Source: Oasisia sp. SBJ-2009
Taxonomy: Eukaryota > Annelida > Polychaeta > Sabellida > Siboglinidae
Assembly (NCBI GenBank): GCA_964017155.1
Contig: OZ024857.1
Coordinates: forward strand, 5,216,827-5,280,826
Reading direction: 5' to 3'
DNA length: 64,000 nucleotides
Shown here: piece after piece, positions 1 through 12,077 of the stretch
Numbering within the stretch: the stretch's first letter is position 1
Layout of the letters: every line of letters starts with the position of its first letter
The notes under the pieces: generated by a model
The model's input: only the letters and a program-made list of their open reading frames with translations
Databases searched by the model: none
Told to the model about the DNA's origin: nothing
Translations under genes and position numbers: made by a program

Positions 1-225
1 ATTTGAAGCAGTGAATAATACATAATTACAGCGACTGACAAATTGCCAATTTAATTATAAATATTCATTAACACAATCCTGACAAGTCCAACCAGTAACA
101 AAACTATTCAATATTATTGGTTGTTTCAACAGTATATTTTTGGGCCCCCCACCTGCTCCTTCCTGCCCCCTCCCTCATGTCTACCCCCTCACAGCAGCCC
201 CCTCCTGCTACCCCCTCAAACATAC

Positions 226-462
226 CCACATGACAACGTACTGGTAGAAGCTGACGACGATGATGTCTGTTGTCTGACACCCTGACATACACCTGACACA
301 CGCCCGGTTGGCACCCGTCACACAGCCGTCATTGCCGTTAGTTGGTTGCCCTGATGACGTGTCACATGACCTCCGTGACAGTGTTGCAGCTAGTTGGTGA
401 CAGCAGTCGGTGACACTGAGCTGTGAGCCGGAGTGGTAGTCCCACAGTCTCAGTGTGCCGTC
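226..462 (-). CDS. WDR4: WDR4 exon 6 (WD-repeat subunit of tRNA m7G46 methyltransferase), partial gene
   Basis: Reading right to left, a tgacag acceptor at 463-464 opens an exon that begins DGTLRLWDYHSGSQL, the family's hallmark WD blade ending (DGTLRLWEY in vertebrate WDR4). It continues in frame for 79 codons to a GTATGT donor at 225-220; a GTGGGT donor 4 bases earlier is an alternative, so the left boundary is less certain. It joins exon 5 in phase 0, completing SGSG-DGT. These are residues 179-257 of the joined product; vertebrate WDR4 is about 410 residues, so the last part lies left of the window. WDR4 forms a seven-bladed propeller that holds METTL1 on tRNA. The stretch after the WD blade is poorly conserved and is supported mainly by its open frame. 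Confidence 0.85.
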
Positions 463-472
463 CTGTCACGGC

Positions 473-1165
473 ACAAACACAGCATCTCAAACACAAACAC
501 ATCTCTCTCACAAACACAGCATCTCAAACACAAACACATCTCTCTCACAAACACAGCATCTCAAACACAGTGTCTCTCTCACAAACACAGCATCTCAAAC
601 ACAGTGTCTCTCTCACAAACACAGCATCTCAAACACATCTCTCTCACAAACACATCTCTCACACAACACAGCATCTCAAACACAATTTCTCTCTCACAAA
701 CACAGCATCTCAAACACAAACACATCTCTCTCAAAAACACAACATCTCTCACATAAACACAACATCTCTCACAAACACATCTCTCACACAAACACATCTC
801 TCTCAAAGACAGCATCTCTCACACAAACACAATGTCTCTCTCACAAACACATCTCTCACACAAACACAATGTTTCTCACAAACACATCTCTCTCAAACAC
901 AGCATCTCTCATACAAAGACAATGTTTCTCACAAACACATCTCTCTCACAAACACATCTCTCTCACCAACACACCTCTCTCTCACAAACACAACATCTCT
1001 TACACAAATACAGTGTCTCTCTCACAAACACAACATCTCACATACAAACACAGTGTTTCTCAGAAACACATATATCTCACAAACACATCTCTCTCACAAA
1101 CACAGCATCTCTCACACAAAAACACATCTCTCTCACAAACACAACATCTCTCACACAAACATGGA
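473..1165. repeat. Degenerate minisatellite of CACAAACAC / ATCTCTCTC units
   Basis: About 690 bases of irregular units built from CACAAACACA, GCATCTCAAA, ACATCTCTCT and CAGTGTCTCT. The array fills most of WDR4 intron 5 and starts about 10 bases from the exon 6 splice acceptor. Open frames run through it on both strands, but they encode only repetitive HKHISLTNT or VREM-like peptides and are not genes. Confidence 0.95.
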
Positions 1166-1250
1166 TAAAAATGTGCATAGGGTAACTGAACAATAATTAT
1201 TGCTATGGGTGCTATAAGTGAAATTTATTATTATTATTATTATTACTTAC

Positions 1251-1308
1251 CCCTGAGCCTGATACTAAAATATCATATTTGCTGTTGTAATGTAGCTGAC
1301 TGACAAAG
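1251..1308 (-). CDS. WDR4: WDR4 exon 5
   Basis: A 58-base micro-exon. The acceptor gttttgcag lies just right of 1308 and the donor GTAAGT just left of 1251. It supplies the last base of a split GAC codon and then encodes FVSQLHYNSKYDILVSGSG, matching the FVS...LLLSSSG segment between two blades of vertebrate WDR4. It enters in phase 2 from exon 4 and leaves in phase 0 into exon 6. It is too short to stand out as an open frame and was found by searching for the peptide missing between exons 4 and 6. These are residues 159-178 of the joined protein. Confidence 0.9.
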
Positions 1309-1524
1309 CTGCAAAACAAACAAATAAACAGATATACTCAACATTTCCTACAGCCGGGGCAATAGGCAGCGCACATAAAACCATGCCAAAATATACACAC
1401 TGAAAATATGATTATTAGTGCCAAGTGTTTGTTAGATTGTCCAAATAATAATACGTTTTAATGCAGTAATTTAAAGGATCTACCTTCATTTATCCAAGAA
1501 CAATTTGACACAGATGGTACTTAC

Positions 1525-1634
1525 TCTTTGTGCCCAAGACAGAATGTCTCGATGCTGTGAGCATTTGGATAATGACTGATACGGATCTTTTCGTCCCTGT
1601 CGCTGGTGGCTACAAGGCCCTCCCCACACATCTC
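1525..1634 (-). CDS. WDR4: WDR4 exon 4
   Basis: Flanked by a ctgtttgcag acceptor and a GTAAGT donor. The 110 bases translate to [20 protein letters not shown] followed by [16 protein letters not shown]. This aligns with the TADRDEKIRVS...HSIESFCLGHTEF signature of WDR4, the most diagnostic part of the family. It enters in phase 0 from exon 3 (SMLLDL) and leaves in phase 2 into exon 5. Against the vertebrate protein the exon 3/4 junction needs only a one-residue gap, which supports both splice sites. Residues 123-158 plus two bases of codon 159. Confidence 0.95.
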
Positions 1635-2789
1635 CTGCAAACAGTCACCACGGCATTCATTCATGCAACTGCAATATCTTGTACCTCAATATAACACCTT
1701 AAACATTAATAATAATAATAATAATAATAGTATAACAGTTTATTACAGAATGTGTTTCAATGTCCACCAAAAATAAGTAAAACAGTATATTAAGCTAATT
1801 ATTAACGTAAATCGAATGCAGATATGACACAAATTATATGGTAAGTGTGCACTATTCAGAAGAACACGTGTGAAGCCAGGCTGGTCATTTACACATTTTG
1901 AAATAAGTCAACTCTTTGAACTGAAAAAACAGGCACCATCAAGTGACTGCAGGTATGTGATACTAGTACACTGTTGTCGATGTACTGATGAATAAGTTAA
2001 ACAAAGACATAGACTGAAATACCAGTTTATAGTCAGGGACACATTAGAATTTCATATTATTCATATTAAGTGGACAGCACATAAAATAACCTCACAACTA
2101 TACCACACGACAAGTCAGGCATGACATGACAAAACACCTCTTTAGTTTAACTTTCATCTCCTAGATGACACTACTAGATTAAGACACTCTTGTCTGCCAG
2201 ATGTCACCACATGAATAGTCTTTCTAAACAATGGACGGCATTACAAAAACCCATCATCATGTTATCTTTTAACACCAGTTGGTGATGTTTTATTATCACC
2301 TGGGTGGGTACACCTGAACAAATACAACAGTGAATCTGTCACAGGTGGTGCATCAAATGTGACTTGTTGTAGCAGGTGTCATTTGACATCAACGCAACTT
2401 ATTCTTGCCTTTCGACCAATTGCAGGTACCAGGTATTCTAACAAATAGTCTTGATACATGTTGTATAACACTTAATTTTTCAAATAAGTTAATAAATATT
2501 TTATACTTCAGACACTTTGGACACATACAGCATTACTATGCTCCAGCTTGTGTTTTGGCCTAGGGGCCCTGTTAGACGATATTAGGTCAGTTCCTGGAAA
2601 AGTATAAATTCAGATATTTATGTAGTTATTAAAAATAACTAAATAAAAATCTGAACACCATCTCACTGACAATGGACAGGCTGCTTGGTGTATCAACATT
2701 ACAATGTTCCAGCTCGACTACATTTCAGGCAAAACAGAATAACACAAACGGCCTAAATGGGTCGAATTTAGGCATGACATTCGTCAAAA
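1635..2789. other. Right-hand part of WDR4 intron 3, no features
   Basis: AT-rich unique sequence with a short (TAA)n run near 1710-1728. I see no coding exon or recognisable element here. Confidence 0.5.
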
Positions 2790-3310
2790 ACCACAGAGGG
2801 ATTCGATTCTAGTGAGAGTCTGCCAGGGCAATGTATTCGCGTCTGAGTCCCGTGGGTGTGTTTATCTGCGAGTGCCGAGCTGGGCCCTCTCCCTCGTGTC
2901 TCTTCTTGACATTAGCGTCCCTCGCCGCTCCAAACGCACAGATTAAAAAGCACTCAAGACGAATGCGCCACTGCGCCACCCTGCGCACCCAGCCAGAACC
3001 GAGCGCGCTCACGATTCCGGCCAGAATTAAGCGGTGCACAGCAGAGGAACCGCTTTTGGATGCGCGGTGCAAATCCACTGCGCCGCAGCCAACCATCGAT
3101 CATGTGTAGTGACACTGCCAAGGTCCAGTTATTCCGACCAGGCATCGACTCAGGGAGAGCTAAAAACAGCCCCTCCGGTGGGACAAATGAGACGTCGGTC
3201 CTGGCAAGACGCGACAATCGTCAGCGCTCAGTTTGCTCATTTTTCTCCCACTCACAATGACCCCGCTGACATGGAGGGGACAGGCCACAATTTTATTTTG
3301 TGCCTGACAG
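2790..3310. promoter_or_regulatory. CpG-rich island in WDR4 intron 3, candidate regulatory element
   Basis: A sharply GC- and CpG-richer block inside AT-rich intron, with many CGC/GCG words (TGCGCCACTGCGCCACC, GAGCGCGCTCACG). Several short frames are open on both strands, which is expected from composition. None resembles a known protein. It is not repetitive. A developmental enhancer, an alternative promoter or an unrecognised exon are all possible. Confidence 0.35.
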
Positions 3311-4177
3311 AAGATTAAAAATTAGACAGATCCAGTAATTTATGTCAGAATTATGCATGTCATTTGTCAAGCTTTCCTTTCTTAATTTTGCTACTCGTAG
3401 GCATTTTGTTACTAAGGCAGCACAGCATCTGTTTGACCAACCCATCCCACTCGCCGTTTAAATGAGTTTGTATCATGGTTCAATATGACATGCCTGTACA
3501 GTTTAGGCTGGAATTGGGATCATAGGAATATTCATGCTGTCATTAACAAATATATATATGATGGATTGCCATTAGCTTCTTAGGTATGGTGGCCATTTTA
3601 TAAGCTTGACAGACCTGGACACATGGTTGCTAGGCAAACAGTCACGTAAGGTATAGGACACACCCATTGCTATTTTTACGGCACCTTTTTATGACATTTG
3701 TCGAACAATTTACAAAATGGTAGACCATCACATTTATTTTATGCTCTCACAGAAAACTACATCTCCAGAGGCTCGTCAGCGTAAGGTTTATTTGTCAGAA
3801 TATCAAGTACACAAAAACAGAATTCCGTAGGCTTGAACTAATCACTCAGACACTGGGCACACAAGTGTTCTTAGAAATGAGATTGCAGGTTTTGACAGAG
3901 TCTGTGGCCAGTCGGTCTGGGACAAATACAATCTAGTGTCATGTGGCATCACATGATCTGCTCGTAGCAATGGATCTGGTGGGAAAACAAACGTCTACCT
4001 GGTCAGGTGTAACTTCTCATCAGACAACGAATGGCCAAACATGGGGTCAATGACATCAATTCAAAATTATACATCAAATCAAATCCACCCCAAAACCTAT
4101 GCGAAAATAGCGATTCCGATTATCAACTCCACATCAATATGGGAGTTCCATGCATAAATTGTTTTGTGAAGAGTGGA

Positions 4178-4179
<2 letters not shown>
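3311..4179. other. WDR4 intron 3, no features
   Basis: AT-rich unique intronic sequence. Nothing recognisable apart from the AT repeat that follows it. Confidence 0.5.

Positions 4180-4250
<71 letters not shown>
4180..4250. repeat. (AT)n microsatellite
   Basis: About 35 uninterrupted AT dinucleotides in WDR4 intron 3, a candidate for cruciform extrusion and length polymorphism. Confidence 0.97.
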
Positions 4251-4253
<3 letters not shown>

Positions 4254-4529
4254 CAATTTTCAACATTTTTTTAGTTTGAAATGGGGCGTTTCAATACAGT
4301 CATTATGTAATTGAGAAACTATCCGGTACTTACATGTTTCAGTAATTACAAATACTTTAGCATACACAACACCCAATTCTAGAATTGAAATTAGGTGTTT
4401 CAATTTTAATTACAACGTAACTAATCCCAGGTGAACACAAAACAAGATGAAAGCTCATCTACTTCACTTTGAGGTGACCCCCAACGTGTCGTGTCATAAG
4501 ACTGTCGGAACCGACGCACTGACACTGAC

Positions 4530-4682
4530 CAGGTCTAGCAGCATGGAGACGTGACCCAGTAGGAGGTGACCGTCCTCTGTCGGTGATGTCGTTGAGAAGC
4601 TGTAGGCGTCACCAGACTTGTCAGCCACCAGTATGGCATCTTCAGAGTGTGTGAATCGCACTGATGTACAGCGTCGCGTCAG
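4530..4682 (-). CDS. WDR4: WDR4 exon 3
   Basis: A 153-base exon, phase 0 at both ends, with acceptor gtagacag and donor GTCAGT. It encodes LTRRCTSVRFTHSEDAILVA, then DKSGDAYSFS and, near its end, LGHVSMLLDL. Vertebrate WDR4 has the same order: VVRRCTAL, VADKSGDVYSFS, LELGHLSMLLDV. The ADKSGDxYSFS and GHxSMLLD motifs are strongly diagnostic. Residues 72-122. The 23-bp satellite begins only about 22 bases upstream of the acceptor, so the branch site and pyrimidine tract must lie in or next to it. Confidence 0.96.
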
Positions 4683-4705
4683 CTGTCTACGACACAAGCA
4701 CGACT

Positions 4706-6625
4706 ACACTGACATAGGTGTCATGACAACACTGACACAGGTGTCATGACAACACTGACATAGGTGTCATGACAACACTGACATAAGTGTCATGACAACA
4801 CTGACATAGGTGTCATGCCAACACTGACATAAGTGTCATGACAACAATGGAATATGTATCACGACAACACTGACATAAGTGTCATGACAACACTGACATA
4901 GGTGTCATGACAACACTGACATAAGTGTCATGACAACACTGACATAGGTGTCATGCCAACACTGACATATGTGTCATGACAACACTGACATAAGTGTCAT
5001 GACAACACTGACATAGCTGTCATGACAACACTGAGATAGCTGTCATGACAACAATGGAATATGTATCACGACAACACTGACATAAGTGTCATGACAACAC
5101 TGACATAGGTGTCATGACAACACTGACCTAAGTGTCATGACAACACTGACATAGGTGTCATGCCAACACTGACATAGGTGTCATGACAACGCTGACATAA
5201 GTGTCATGACAACACTGACATAGCTGTCATGACAACACTGACATAGCTGTCATGACAACAATGGAATATGTATCACGACAACACTAACATAAGTGTCATG
5301 CCAACACTGACATAAGTGTCATGACAACATTGACATATGTGTCATGACAACAATGGAATATGTATCATGACAACATTGACATAAGTGTCATGACATTACT
5401 GGCATATGTGTCATGACAACATTGAAAATGTGTCATGACAACACTGACATGTGTCATGATAACACTGACATGTGTCATGACAACACTGGAATATGTATCA
5501 CAACAACATTGATATATGTGTCATGACAACACTGACATGTGTCATGACACTGGGCTGTGACTGGCATATGTGTCATGACAACACTGACATATGTGTCATG
5601 ACACTGGCATATGTGCCATGACAACACTGACATATGTGTCATGACAACACTGGCATGTGTCATGACAACACTGACATATGTCATGACAACACTGGCATAT
5701 GTGTCATGACAACACTGGCATATGTGTCATGACAACACTGGCATATGTCATGACAACACTGGCATATGTGTCATGACAACACTGGCATATGTGTCATGAC
5801 AACACTGACATATGTCATGACAACACTGGCATATGTGTCATGACAACACTGGCATATGTGTCATGACAACACTGACATATGTGTCATGACAACACTGACA
5901 TAGGCATCATGACAACACTGGCATATGTGTCATGACAACACTGGCATATGTGTCATGACAACACTGACATATGTCATGACAACACTGGCATATGTGTCAT
6001 GACAACACTGGCATGTGTGTCATGACAACACTGGCATGTGTGTCATGACAACACTGGCATATGTGTCATGACAACACTGGCATATGTGTCATGACAACAC
6101 TGACATATGTGTCATGACAACACTGACATAGGCATCATGAAAACACTGGCATATGTGTCATGACAACACTGGCATATGTGTCATGACAACACTGGCATAT
6201 GTGTCATGACAACACTGACATATGTCATGACAACACTGACATATGTCATGACAATACTGGCATATGTCATGACAACACTGGCATATGTGTCATGACAACA
6301 CTGACATATGTGTCATGACAACACTGACATAGGTGTCACGACAACACTGACATAGGTGTCATGACAATGCTGAAAATGTGTCAAGACAACACTGACATAG
6401 GTGTCACGACAACACTGACATAGATGTCATGACAATGCTGAAAATGTGTCATGTCAACACTGGCATATGTATCCCGACAACATTGACATAGGTGTCATGA
6501 CAACATTGACATACGTCACATATTAAGTGTCATGACAACATTGACATAGGTGTCACGAAAAGACTGACATAAGTGTCATGACAACACTGACATAGGTGTC
6601 ATGACAGCACTGACATATGTGTCAC
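4706..6625. repeat. Satellite array, 23-bp unit containing TGTCATGACA
   Basis: Roughly 80 units of 23 bp (some shortened) in WDR4 intron 2, each built on ACTGACAT, a variable AGG/AAG/ATG, and the perfect 10-base palindrome TGTCATGACA followed by AC. The left part uses ACATAGG/ACATAAG variants and the right part GGCATATG variants. A variant unit with AATGGAATATGTATC recurs at 4846, 5053 and 5260, exactly 207 bases (9 units) apart, and again at 5352 (4 units later), which indicates higher-order duplication. Confidence 0.98.
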
Positions 6626-7339
6626 AATGACGAAAGTGTTAATGGTATTACAAAATCAATTGCAAATAAGTAATAACAATTAAAAAATTCAAGACTGTTT
6701 CAGTTTTAATTATTTTGATGTGGAAACAATTAATACTGGATTTGTTGCATTTTTATGCAAGTGATATTTATTGCAGCAAAGATGCACTTTGCCAAATTGT
6801 TGCCGATGGTTCTCAAATACATGTTCCTATTTTACCACATAAATTACATTTTGTTAATGTATTATCTCTATTCTTAATTTATTACCTTCATCCATGTACA
6901 ACGTGTATAAGACAAAATACATTGAAATAAAATGTAATTTAATAAGCCCAAAATAAAGTTTGTAACTTGAAAGTTATGCCTGTGACAAAACACTAAACAT
7001 GGCATTGACTGCTTTGAAGTCAGCTTATTATCACACCTCTGGTCAAACAGGGACTGACCAAATACAACAGGTTCAGTGAACTTCCCACTAATAATTACCA
7101 GGACAAACACAGTTAAAGACATGAACAATTGAGAGCAAATGTATGTCATGTATAAAAAGATCTGGTTAAATTAAAAATGCCTGTTTGCATCAAGAGTTGT
7201 ACAAGTACTGCCACCTAGTGATCACCCAACATCCAATCACCACCCTCAAACCAATTACATGATCGATCAATCAATCAATCGATCGGTTTAGCCCCAATGA
7301 ACAATTATAAGACCATTTCCTAACACCAATATAACTCAC
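6626..7339. other. Remainder of WDR4 intron 2
   Basis: AT-rich unique sequence. Nothing recognised apart from a (GATC/AATC)n patch at about 7262-7285. Confidence 0.5.
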
Positions 7340-7478
7340 CACTGACCTGCTGCTTAACTTTGTCCACTTCTGTCCAGTTTTCCACAGACTGAGCACCTTG
7401 TGGTCATCACACAGGGCAAAGAACTGACCAGTGGTGGAGTAGCCACTGGCCAGGATTCGGTCAGTCCCACTGTCATCA
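7340..7478 (-). CDS. WDR4: WDR4 exon 2
   Basis: Acceptor gttttgtttcag, donor GTGAGT. The exon starts with one base completing a Gly codon and then encodes DDSGTDRILASGYSTTGQFF, ALCDDHKVLSLW and KLSSRSV. Vertebrate WDR4 has ILAS(T)[22 protein letters not shown]...LSVRTV at this place. Residues 25-71; 139 bases, entering in phase 2 from exon 1 and leaving in phase 0. The long charged insertion that precedes ILAS in the human protein is absent here, leaving only a short DDSGTDR linker. Confidence 0.93.
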
Positions 7479-10400
7479 CTGAAACAAAACAAACGTTGAC
7501 TTGATCAGCAGGTGACACCACCAGGTGACACTACCTACACCAACACAATATTAACCAACCAATGACCTTATGCAACGTCACCTGATCTAGCACAACCAAT
7601 CAATGACCTTGTGGCATGTCACCTGATTAATCTGTTGAGATTGTTAAGTTATTTACAGCAAATAGTAATCATATCTAGTCATCCTTTCCACCAACATCTG
7701 AAGTCATGTAACTGTTGACATACAGCCTAATAATTATGATAATTGTAACAACCTCTTTGTGTTCTTCATTGCGGTTTTCTTTAAAATGGTTGTGACTAAT
7801 GTTCACACTGTTGTACCAAGCTCATTGTTGTAAGGTTCTTACCCAGAAAATATATTTGCCTGTCTCAAATTTTAAAATCAAGTATGTTGTTCGCAGTGTG
7901 AACAGCTTCCATGAAGATCATTCGCAAAAACATCCATTTTTGTGTTTTCACTTACAAACCAGTTATCATTTGAGTCATTTCTTTAATTAGTATTGATCTA
8001 TTACACTTGTTTCATGACCAGGCTTTCTATAGGTCCCTTGACTTGGAATTATCTATCTAGAACTGAATCTAGTGGCATCCTCTAACTTCACCCATCTGAC
8101 CAGTGGTAATAACCCTCCTTGGCAACTCATCTGCCAGTCTGAAGGCAGGCAGATCTTGGCTAGTACCCTGGACTTGCCATCCTTTCCCACTTCTCCCTGT
8201 CCCAGCCTTCTCCCTCCACTGTCATCCCCCACCTTTCTCACATCCCTTTTAACGAACTCTTGCCGTCTTAATTGCAGCCTGTCTGTTTTTTGGCGGCCTC
8301 GTTCTTTCACCACCTCTGCTCTTTTCTGTAGTCGGACCGCCCACATCCGCCACTAGGTGGCCGGCCCACAGCATCCGGCGTGTGTTGTGTGTTACTCTTC
8401 CTGTCTTCTCAATTCCTTTGCCAGGATCATTCCTACTTCCCTTATCCACCCAGTTCTTTTTACAACATTTTAGATTGTACTGCAGTGCAGTACCTCACTA
8501 TAAGGTCACCTCTGTATTACAGCCACAATCACGCTAAGATAGACCAAACTTCTCTAGTAAGGGTAACCTTGTTAATCAGATCACTTTTGCCCCATCCAAA
8601 AGATAACCATAGCAAGTGTTGTTATTCTCCAGACCACACAAACACCCGTATCACACAGTCTCATGAATGATTTCACTATTTATCTGTCAACATCAAACGC
8701 AGAAAAATCTGCCGAGTGAAAAAAGTGGAAAATGCATATGAAAAGCAGGACACAAACACCTGTAGTGAACAACTCGCGTTTTTGTTGTTCATGTCTAACT
8801 GTTTTTTATGCGTCATCATTTTATGCACCATTTTGATTTGCAATGAAATTTGCCCGCAAGACAACATGAAACCACCATGGAAGAAACAGCACGTGCCTGG
8901 AATGGGCCCGAAATGTCACCAGCAATAAACATCAAAATTATCAACGATGTTATTTGTTTTTGAAAATAAAACAAATGGGCCAAAAGGCCCTGAAATCCTT
9001 TGGACTAAACAGTGATTTTGTAATTATAAATGAAATGTGCTTCAGTGAAGCAAAGTTACTGCCTAGTCACTTTACGATAATCACCTAATTGGCATTTTCT
9101 CTGGTAATTCCTTTGAGATGACCAGAAACAGCCAAATTGTGTGAATGCAGCAGACACTATTAATAAAGCATATAACTGTTCACTCTATAGTTGTCCAGAA
9201 TTTAAATGTTCTATGTTTGCCACATACATGTGTCACTATACCTTTAATCAACAGTCACCGCTGTCACATAATTTTAAACATAATTAAACAAACATCAAAA
9301 GAAATATTATTTGCATTTATATAATTAGAAAATCAATATTTTGAAGATACAACTTAAGCATGCATGCAGGCAAGTGTCCAGTTTAACAGGGATCTACTGG
9401 GTTACTGACACAGCCTCTGCCCTGCCATTGCTGCCAGTAGGCCATTTGTCATGGTGTCCCATGCAACGACACATGTGAAGAAGGGAGGAAATGTCCAGTT
9501 CCACTGGCGCTCTGGTGAGGGGTGGCTGGCTAGTGGGGAATACAGATTACAGGGGTCTCCAGTCTGCAGTGCAAGCAGCAACATGAGTCCAGGCTGAAAC
9601 AAGCAAACTCTCAACATCTTGCTTTTTTCTGTGTACAATGAAAATACGCTATGCAATATTAGAGGAAAAGCGACAACAATTTATTTTAAACATTGGAAAA
9701 CTTAAAATGTCCATTTTTTTGGCCCTAGATGATCGTAGGAGACTTTAATAAGAGTCACTCAGATTATAATTTATTGTGCATATGACAGTACCCTATGAAA
9801 TGCCTATGCAAAATTTGAAAAATAGATCTTCAACCATTTCTGAGACCTAACTGTATATGTAGCCAGACTGATGTCATATGTCTGTTGGACATTCAGATCA
9901 AAGGACTAAAACAGACACTTTCCCAAACACAATAATGTTGACAACTACATTCAATATGCTGGCAATGGGACAGAACTTTGTTTTCAGCAAATCTAAGCTA
10001 TTGTTATTCCATATCTGGCAACCTATTGTCTTAAAGGTCAGTACAATACTCCAACACTGGCGAACCATCACAATGCCACTCAGCATGATTACGCAATTTG
10101 TACCAAAATACACCAATTGGCTCCGAAAATAACCCATCAACTATGTACGGACATGTCGTACCCAGACAGCTGTTTGGCTAACTAAAGGTCACATGACCTC
10201 TCCCTCTTGGTCAGCCATTAAGGCCGAACGAGTCTGTTGTTTCCGCGGGTGAAGTAATCTCATGTTTTTGTGACAGTGCTTAAAATGTCACGACAGTGAT
10301 TTATGATATGTCTAACAGTAACAGGGTCTTCAGTAGTACTCACACTTCCTCAGTCACTGCCCCGTTTCCTGGATTTTTTTGAGGGGATTTAACATAACCG

Positions 10401-11003
10401 TCTATTACTTCACATCCATGCAAGGTCCAACAAAGCAACATCGAATGAGTGTAAAAGTAATAACAAACAGCAGTACCTTGCTGGGTTTCCATTTAAATTT
10501 GGTTGATATCTGCCGAATAATAAATGTTAAATTAATCTGATATTAACGGCTTGACGAGCCAATATTTAAAAAATTAAAATGCAGAAACCCTCATTTTGTC
10601 ACACTTGCCCACTGACACGCCTCCCATGCCATGTGGGGTACATTTTATGGATGACCCCAATGTGACAGCGCCCGCCAGTCCCAAACTGTAAGCTATGAGT
10701 GGCGCCACCATGTGGCCATGGAAGCAGCCGATTCCAAAAAAATCCTCAAATGGTGCTATGATTGTCGATGATCGATAATGTTAGAACGTAAGTAAAATTT
10801 TAAAGTATACATCTTCACATTGTTTTTGTGATGCGCAAGTGATGTTCTGATCTTTTAGCTAAGTATTATTACAATTGATGTTTTAGTTCAGTGTAATGTA
10901 ACTGCCACTGGTGGGACCTAGTGGTAATTAAATGTATTATCAATTGTACATCATTATCACATCAGTTAACTTGATGTATTGTCAGTTACACCTAAGGTCC
11001 TGC
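7479..11003. other. WDR4 intron 1, left part
   Basis: Mostly unique AT-rich sequence. A pyrimidine-rich stretch at 8180-8330 is open on both strands without resembling a known protein. An open frame on the minus strand at 9402-9600, preceded by gtttcag, could be a cryptic exon, but its peptide (starting PGLMLLLALQTGD) matches nothing I recognise. A modestly CpG-richer patch lies at 10600-10760. No gene is supported. Confidence 0.45.
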
Positions 11004-11013
11004 AGGTCCCTTC

Positions 11014-11303
11014 GAGACCCTTACGCAGAATCAACATTTTGCCAGTCGTAAATATTGTGGTAGACACACATACATGTTAACTCACATACATACAAAGTTA
11101 CAAACCAGTCGAGATGTTTACTATAACCTGAAGAAAACTATTAAAACATGTGTGGCACCCATTTTCAAAGCATAACTGACAATATATATATATGATGTTT
11201 TTATGATCCTTTTGCTCCTTTTTTACCCAATCATTGATATATTTCTACATGTCCAAACCAGGTTTTACAAATGATAGGTGGACAAGTCTCTGCATAAAGC
11301 TAT
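11014..11303 (+). mobile_element. Copy 1 of a dispersed MITE-like family
   Basis: Shares a consensus path with the copies at 19.2 and 23.7 kb: a start like CTTACGCAGAAT, an internal TGTGGCACCCATTTTCA-type block followed by AACTGACAATAT, then TTTTGCTCCTTTTTTACC, and an end GGTGGACAAGTCTCTGCATAA before AGCTAT. The ends are imperfect inverted repeats (core GCTTTATGCAG). Flanking direct repeats GGTCCCTTC (11005-11013) and GGTCCTTTC (11304-11312) look like a 9-base target duplication. It carries no coding capacity. Confidence 0.65.
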
Positions 11304-11312
11304 GGTCCTTTC

Positions 11313-11619
11313 TCATTAAAGAGACATTTGGCTGCAAGGAGAAACCACATTGTCTTGCTACTAAGAACACCGACTGATGCATAAGGTTTCTCCAACTGAT
11401 GACTGATATATTTACTTCGGTCCTAATTCAAGGTACAAATGATGCCACTTGGATAAACTGCATTTTTTTTAGCACAAGAGAGCATCTGCCCAAAATCAAG
11501 GTGACCTGAGTAAAGAAAGAGGAGCTGTACCAATCATAGACCTCTAGTACAACGACAGACCCGAAAACATGCAGGCAATCAGAAAATAATAGCATTCCGT
11601 CGCGACCTAATTGCCACAT
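11313..11619. other. WDR4 intron 1 spacer
   Basis: Unique sequence in which I see no exon or element. Confidence 0.4.
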
Positions 11620-11940
11620 CCTGATTGGACATCCGCACAAAAAGAGCCCGGGACAAGATGGAAATTATCAGTTAGAAAATCAAAGTCATCACGACCAAAG
11701 ACAGGCAATTGGAGATAATCACAGCCTGCGCAAACGCTAATCTCTGTCGAAGCAAATGCCGAGTCGTATCGCCTGCCACTAATTAGCTAACAGGGCACAG
11801 ATTCACTATTATTACGCAGAATGTAACGTAATTGTTCTGCGGGCATCAAAGAGATGCACAGGGCTGTTCCGTCAACACACCCCACAATTAACAGCGGCCT
11901 CGTCGACTAATTGTCATCAGCAGCGATGGACACAGCAGAA
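11620..11940. promoter_or_regulatory. Candidate regulatory island next to the 29-bp satellite
   Basis: Non-repetitive and balanced in composition, with homeodomain-type cores (CACTAATTAGCTAAC, GACTAATTGTCATC, AACGTAATTG) and CpGs, but no frame resembling a protein. Its texture differs from the AT-rich intron around it. The call rests on motif density alone and could be chance. Confidence 0.35.
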
Positions 11941-11957
11941 CCTGTGCAGTGTCTTCA

Positions 11958-12003
11958 GTGCACGGTGCACCAGTGCACCAGTGCACCAGTGCAGCAGTGC
12001 TCA
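11958..12003. repeat. Short tandem repeat of GTGCACCA-type units
   Basis: About five near-identical 10-base units (CAGTGCACCA) just before the 29-bp satellite; the last units change to CAGTGCAGCA. Confidence 0.8.
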
Positions 12004-12077
12004 GAGCATCAGTGCATGGTGTTCAAAGCAAAATGACATGTTCATGTCTGGTGCAGTCTGAGTGAGACACTCCAGTA

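Noticed and set aside
423..1196. Open frames of up to 257 codons across the CACAAACAC/ATCTCTC array
   Set aside because: Pure translation of a minisatellite inside WDR4 intron 5. Several frames on both strands are open at once and no domain is present.
9402..9656. Possible exon on minus after gtttcag (peptide starting PGLMLLLAL)
   Set aside because: It does not match WDR4, ends in a stop in the open frame, and WDR4 exons 1 and 2 already join in phase without it.
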